This document shows positions 5,051 through 5,851 of a stretch of DNA of 5,851 nt, one piece after another. How positions within the stretch are numbered: the stretch's first letter is position 1; every line of letters starts with the position of its first letter. A program made the translations under genes and the position numbers. This stretch comes from Acidobacteriaceae bacterium (lineage in GTDB: Bacteria > Acidobacteriota > Terriglobia > Terriglobales > Acidobacteriaceae): contig JASHVU010000216.1 of NCBI GenBank assembly GCA_030044455.1, positions 1 through 5,851 on the forward strand, given 5' to 3'. The notes under the pieces are model-generated. The model ran no database searches. It was not told where the DNA came from and saw only the letters and a list, made by a program, of their open reading frames with translations.

Positions 5051-5851
5051 ACTCCGCTCGCAGTGCGTCTACCGGATTTACCGCCGCTGTCCGTCGCGAT
5101 GGAATGTAGCTGGCCAGTGCGGCTGCCGCGCACAAAGCGATGCACGCCAGCACATACGTGGTTGGATCCAGCGGACTGACCTGGAAAAGTAATGACTTCA
5201 GCAATCGGGTTGCCCCCCAAGCCATAATTAACCCGCATCCGATGCCGCACCCGGCCAGCACCAGGCCCTGCCGCACGAACATCGAGGTGATGGTATTTCG
5301 CTGCGCTCCCAGTGCAATGCGAATGCCAATTTCGCGCGTACGCTGTGAGGCTGAATAAGCAATTACGCCGTAAAGCCCCACGATTCCCAGCAGCAGGGCG
5401 ATGGAGGCCGCGATCCCCAGCATTACGAGGGTAAACGACGTGCGCGAAATCGATTTCTGGTAGTAATAGTCCTGGGTGTGGATGTCAGTGAGAGGAAGGT
5501 TGGCATCGACCGACCAGACTGCCTGACGCACATCCTTCATCAGGCTTTCGGAACCGGCTCGCGGTGTGCGAATGGCAAACGCGACGAATCGCCTGACGGT
5601 AAACATGCCGCCTTCAAAGTTTGAGAGTAATGTGGGCCAATAGGCCACGGTCGGCGCATCAACGTCCATCCCATTCAGGTGCAGGTCGCCCATCACTCCG
5701 ACAATCTCGCGCCAATCGTCCTTCGAACTTACGCGGATGTGCTTGCCGAGCGCATTTTGCGCGCTGCCCCAGTATTCTCGCGCAAAGTTCTCGCTCACGA
5801 TGCCGACGGGGCGCTTTTGAAACAGATCGTCCCAGGTAAAGTCTCGTCCCG
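5049..5851 (-). CDS. ADOP-type ABC transporter permease (MacB/FtsX family), C-terminal part
   Basis: The frame is open to the right edge, so the N-terminal part lies outside the window; about 267 codons are visible. The first visible residues, GRDFTWDD and RPVGIVSENFAREYW, belong to a MacB-type periplasmic core domain, ending near AFAIRTP. A C-terminal FtsX domain follows with membrane segments at about 5361-5438 (SFTLVMLGIAASIALLLGIV), 5199-5267 and 5103-5162. The conserved cytoplasmic QRTREIGIRIALGA (about 5304-5345) follows the first segment, and the protein ends RRTAAVNPVDALRAE. The VSPLDPTTY stretch before the last segment is typical of ADOP permeases, which are abundant in Acidobacteriota and usually lack a linked ATPase gene. 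The transported substrate is unknown. An apparent GTG start at 5798 is internal; coding continues upstream of it without a stop. Coupled to the VOC gene downstream. Confidence 0.92.
   Translation of the reverse strand, partial: GRDFTWDDLFQKRPVGIVSENFAREYWGSAQNALGKHIRVSSKDDWREIVGVMGDLHLNGMDVDAPTVAYWPTLLSNFEGGMFTVRRFVAFAIRTPRAGSESLMKDVRQAVWSVDANLPLTDIHTQDYYYQKSISRTSFTLVMLGIAASIALLLGIVGLYGVIAYSASQRTREIGIRIALGAQRNTITSMFVRQGLVLAGCGIGCGLIMAWGATRLLKSLLFQVSPLDPTTYVLACIALCAAAALASYIPSRRTAAVNPVDALRAE

Overview
The window looks like a stretch of chromosome from a moderately GC-rich soil or environmental bacterium, most likely an Acidobacteriota member. This rests on the permease at the right edge, which has the look of the 'acidobacterial duplicated orphan permease' (ADOP, MacB/FtsX-like) family, and on the mix of an exported DUF885 metallopeptidase-like protein, a SnoaL-like protein and a VOC protein. 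The taxonomic call is inference; there is no rRNA or other marker here. Long coding stretches are about 60% GC in the lines I counted by eye. One small gene (1274-1681) is nearer 50%.

Layout, left to right. 1-221: non-coding end region dominated by a degenerate 7-bp tandem array (101-219) that stops 2 bp from the proC stop codon. 222-1073 (-): proC, complete. 1074-1273: proC leader with a weak promoter candidate and a strong imperfect hairpin (1140-1174) that may end transcription from the genes upstream. 1274-3500 (-): a two-gene unit, an exported DUF885 protein (1686-3500, TTG start) followed 4 bp later by a small acidic protein of unknown function (1274-1681, GTG start). 3501-4086: a 586-bp gap with no convincing gene, whose right half carries three inverted repeats, one with perfect 13-bp arms. 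4087-4536 (+): SnoaL-like NTF2-fold protein with a very strong Shine-Dalgarno. 4537-4663: short convergent gap. 4664-5851 (-): an ADOP-type permease entering from the right edge, followed 10 bp downstream by a VOC-family protein.

How the genes relate. There are two probable translationally coupled pairs on the minus strand: DUF885 with the small protein, and permease with VOC. In both, the Shine-Dalgarno of the second gene overlaps the stop codon of the first. proC is housekeeping (proline synthesis) and the SnoaL-like gene stands alone. I see no clear multi-gene defence, secretion or biosynthetic system. The items most worth a second look are the phase-locked heptamer array, the low-GC small gene coupled to the exported peptidase-like protein, and the nested inverted repeats in front of the SnoaL-like gene.
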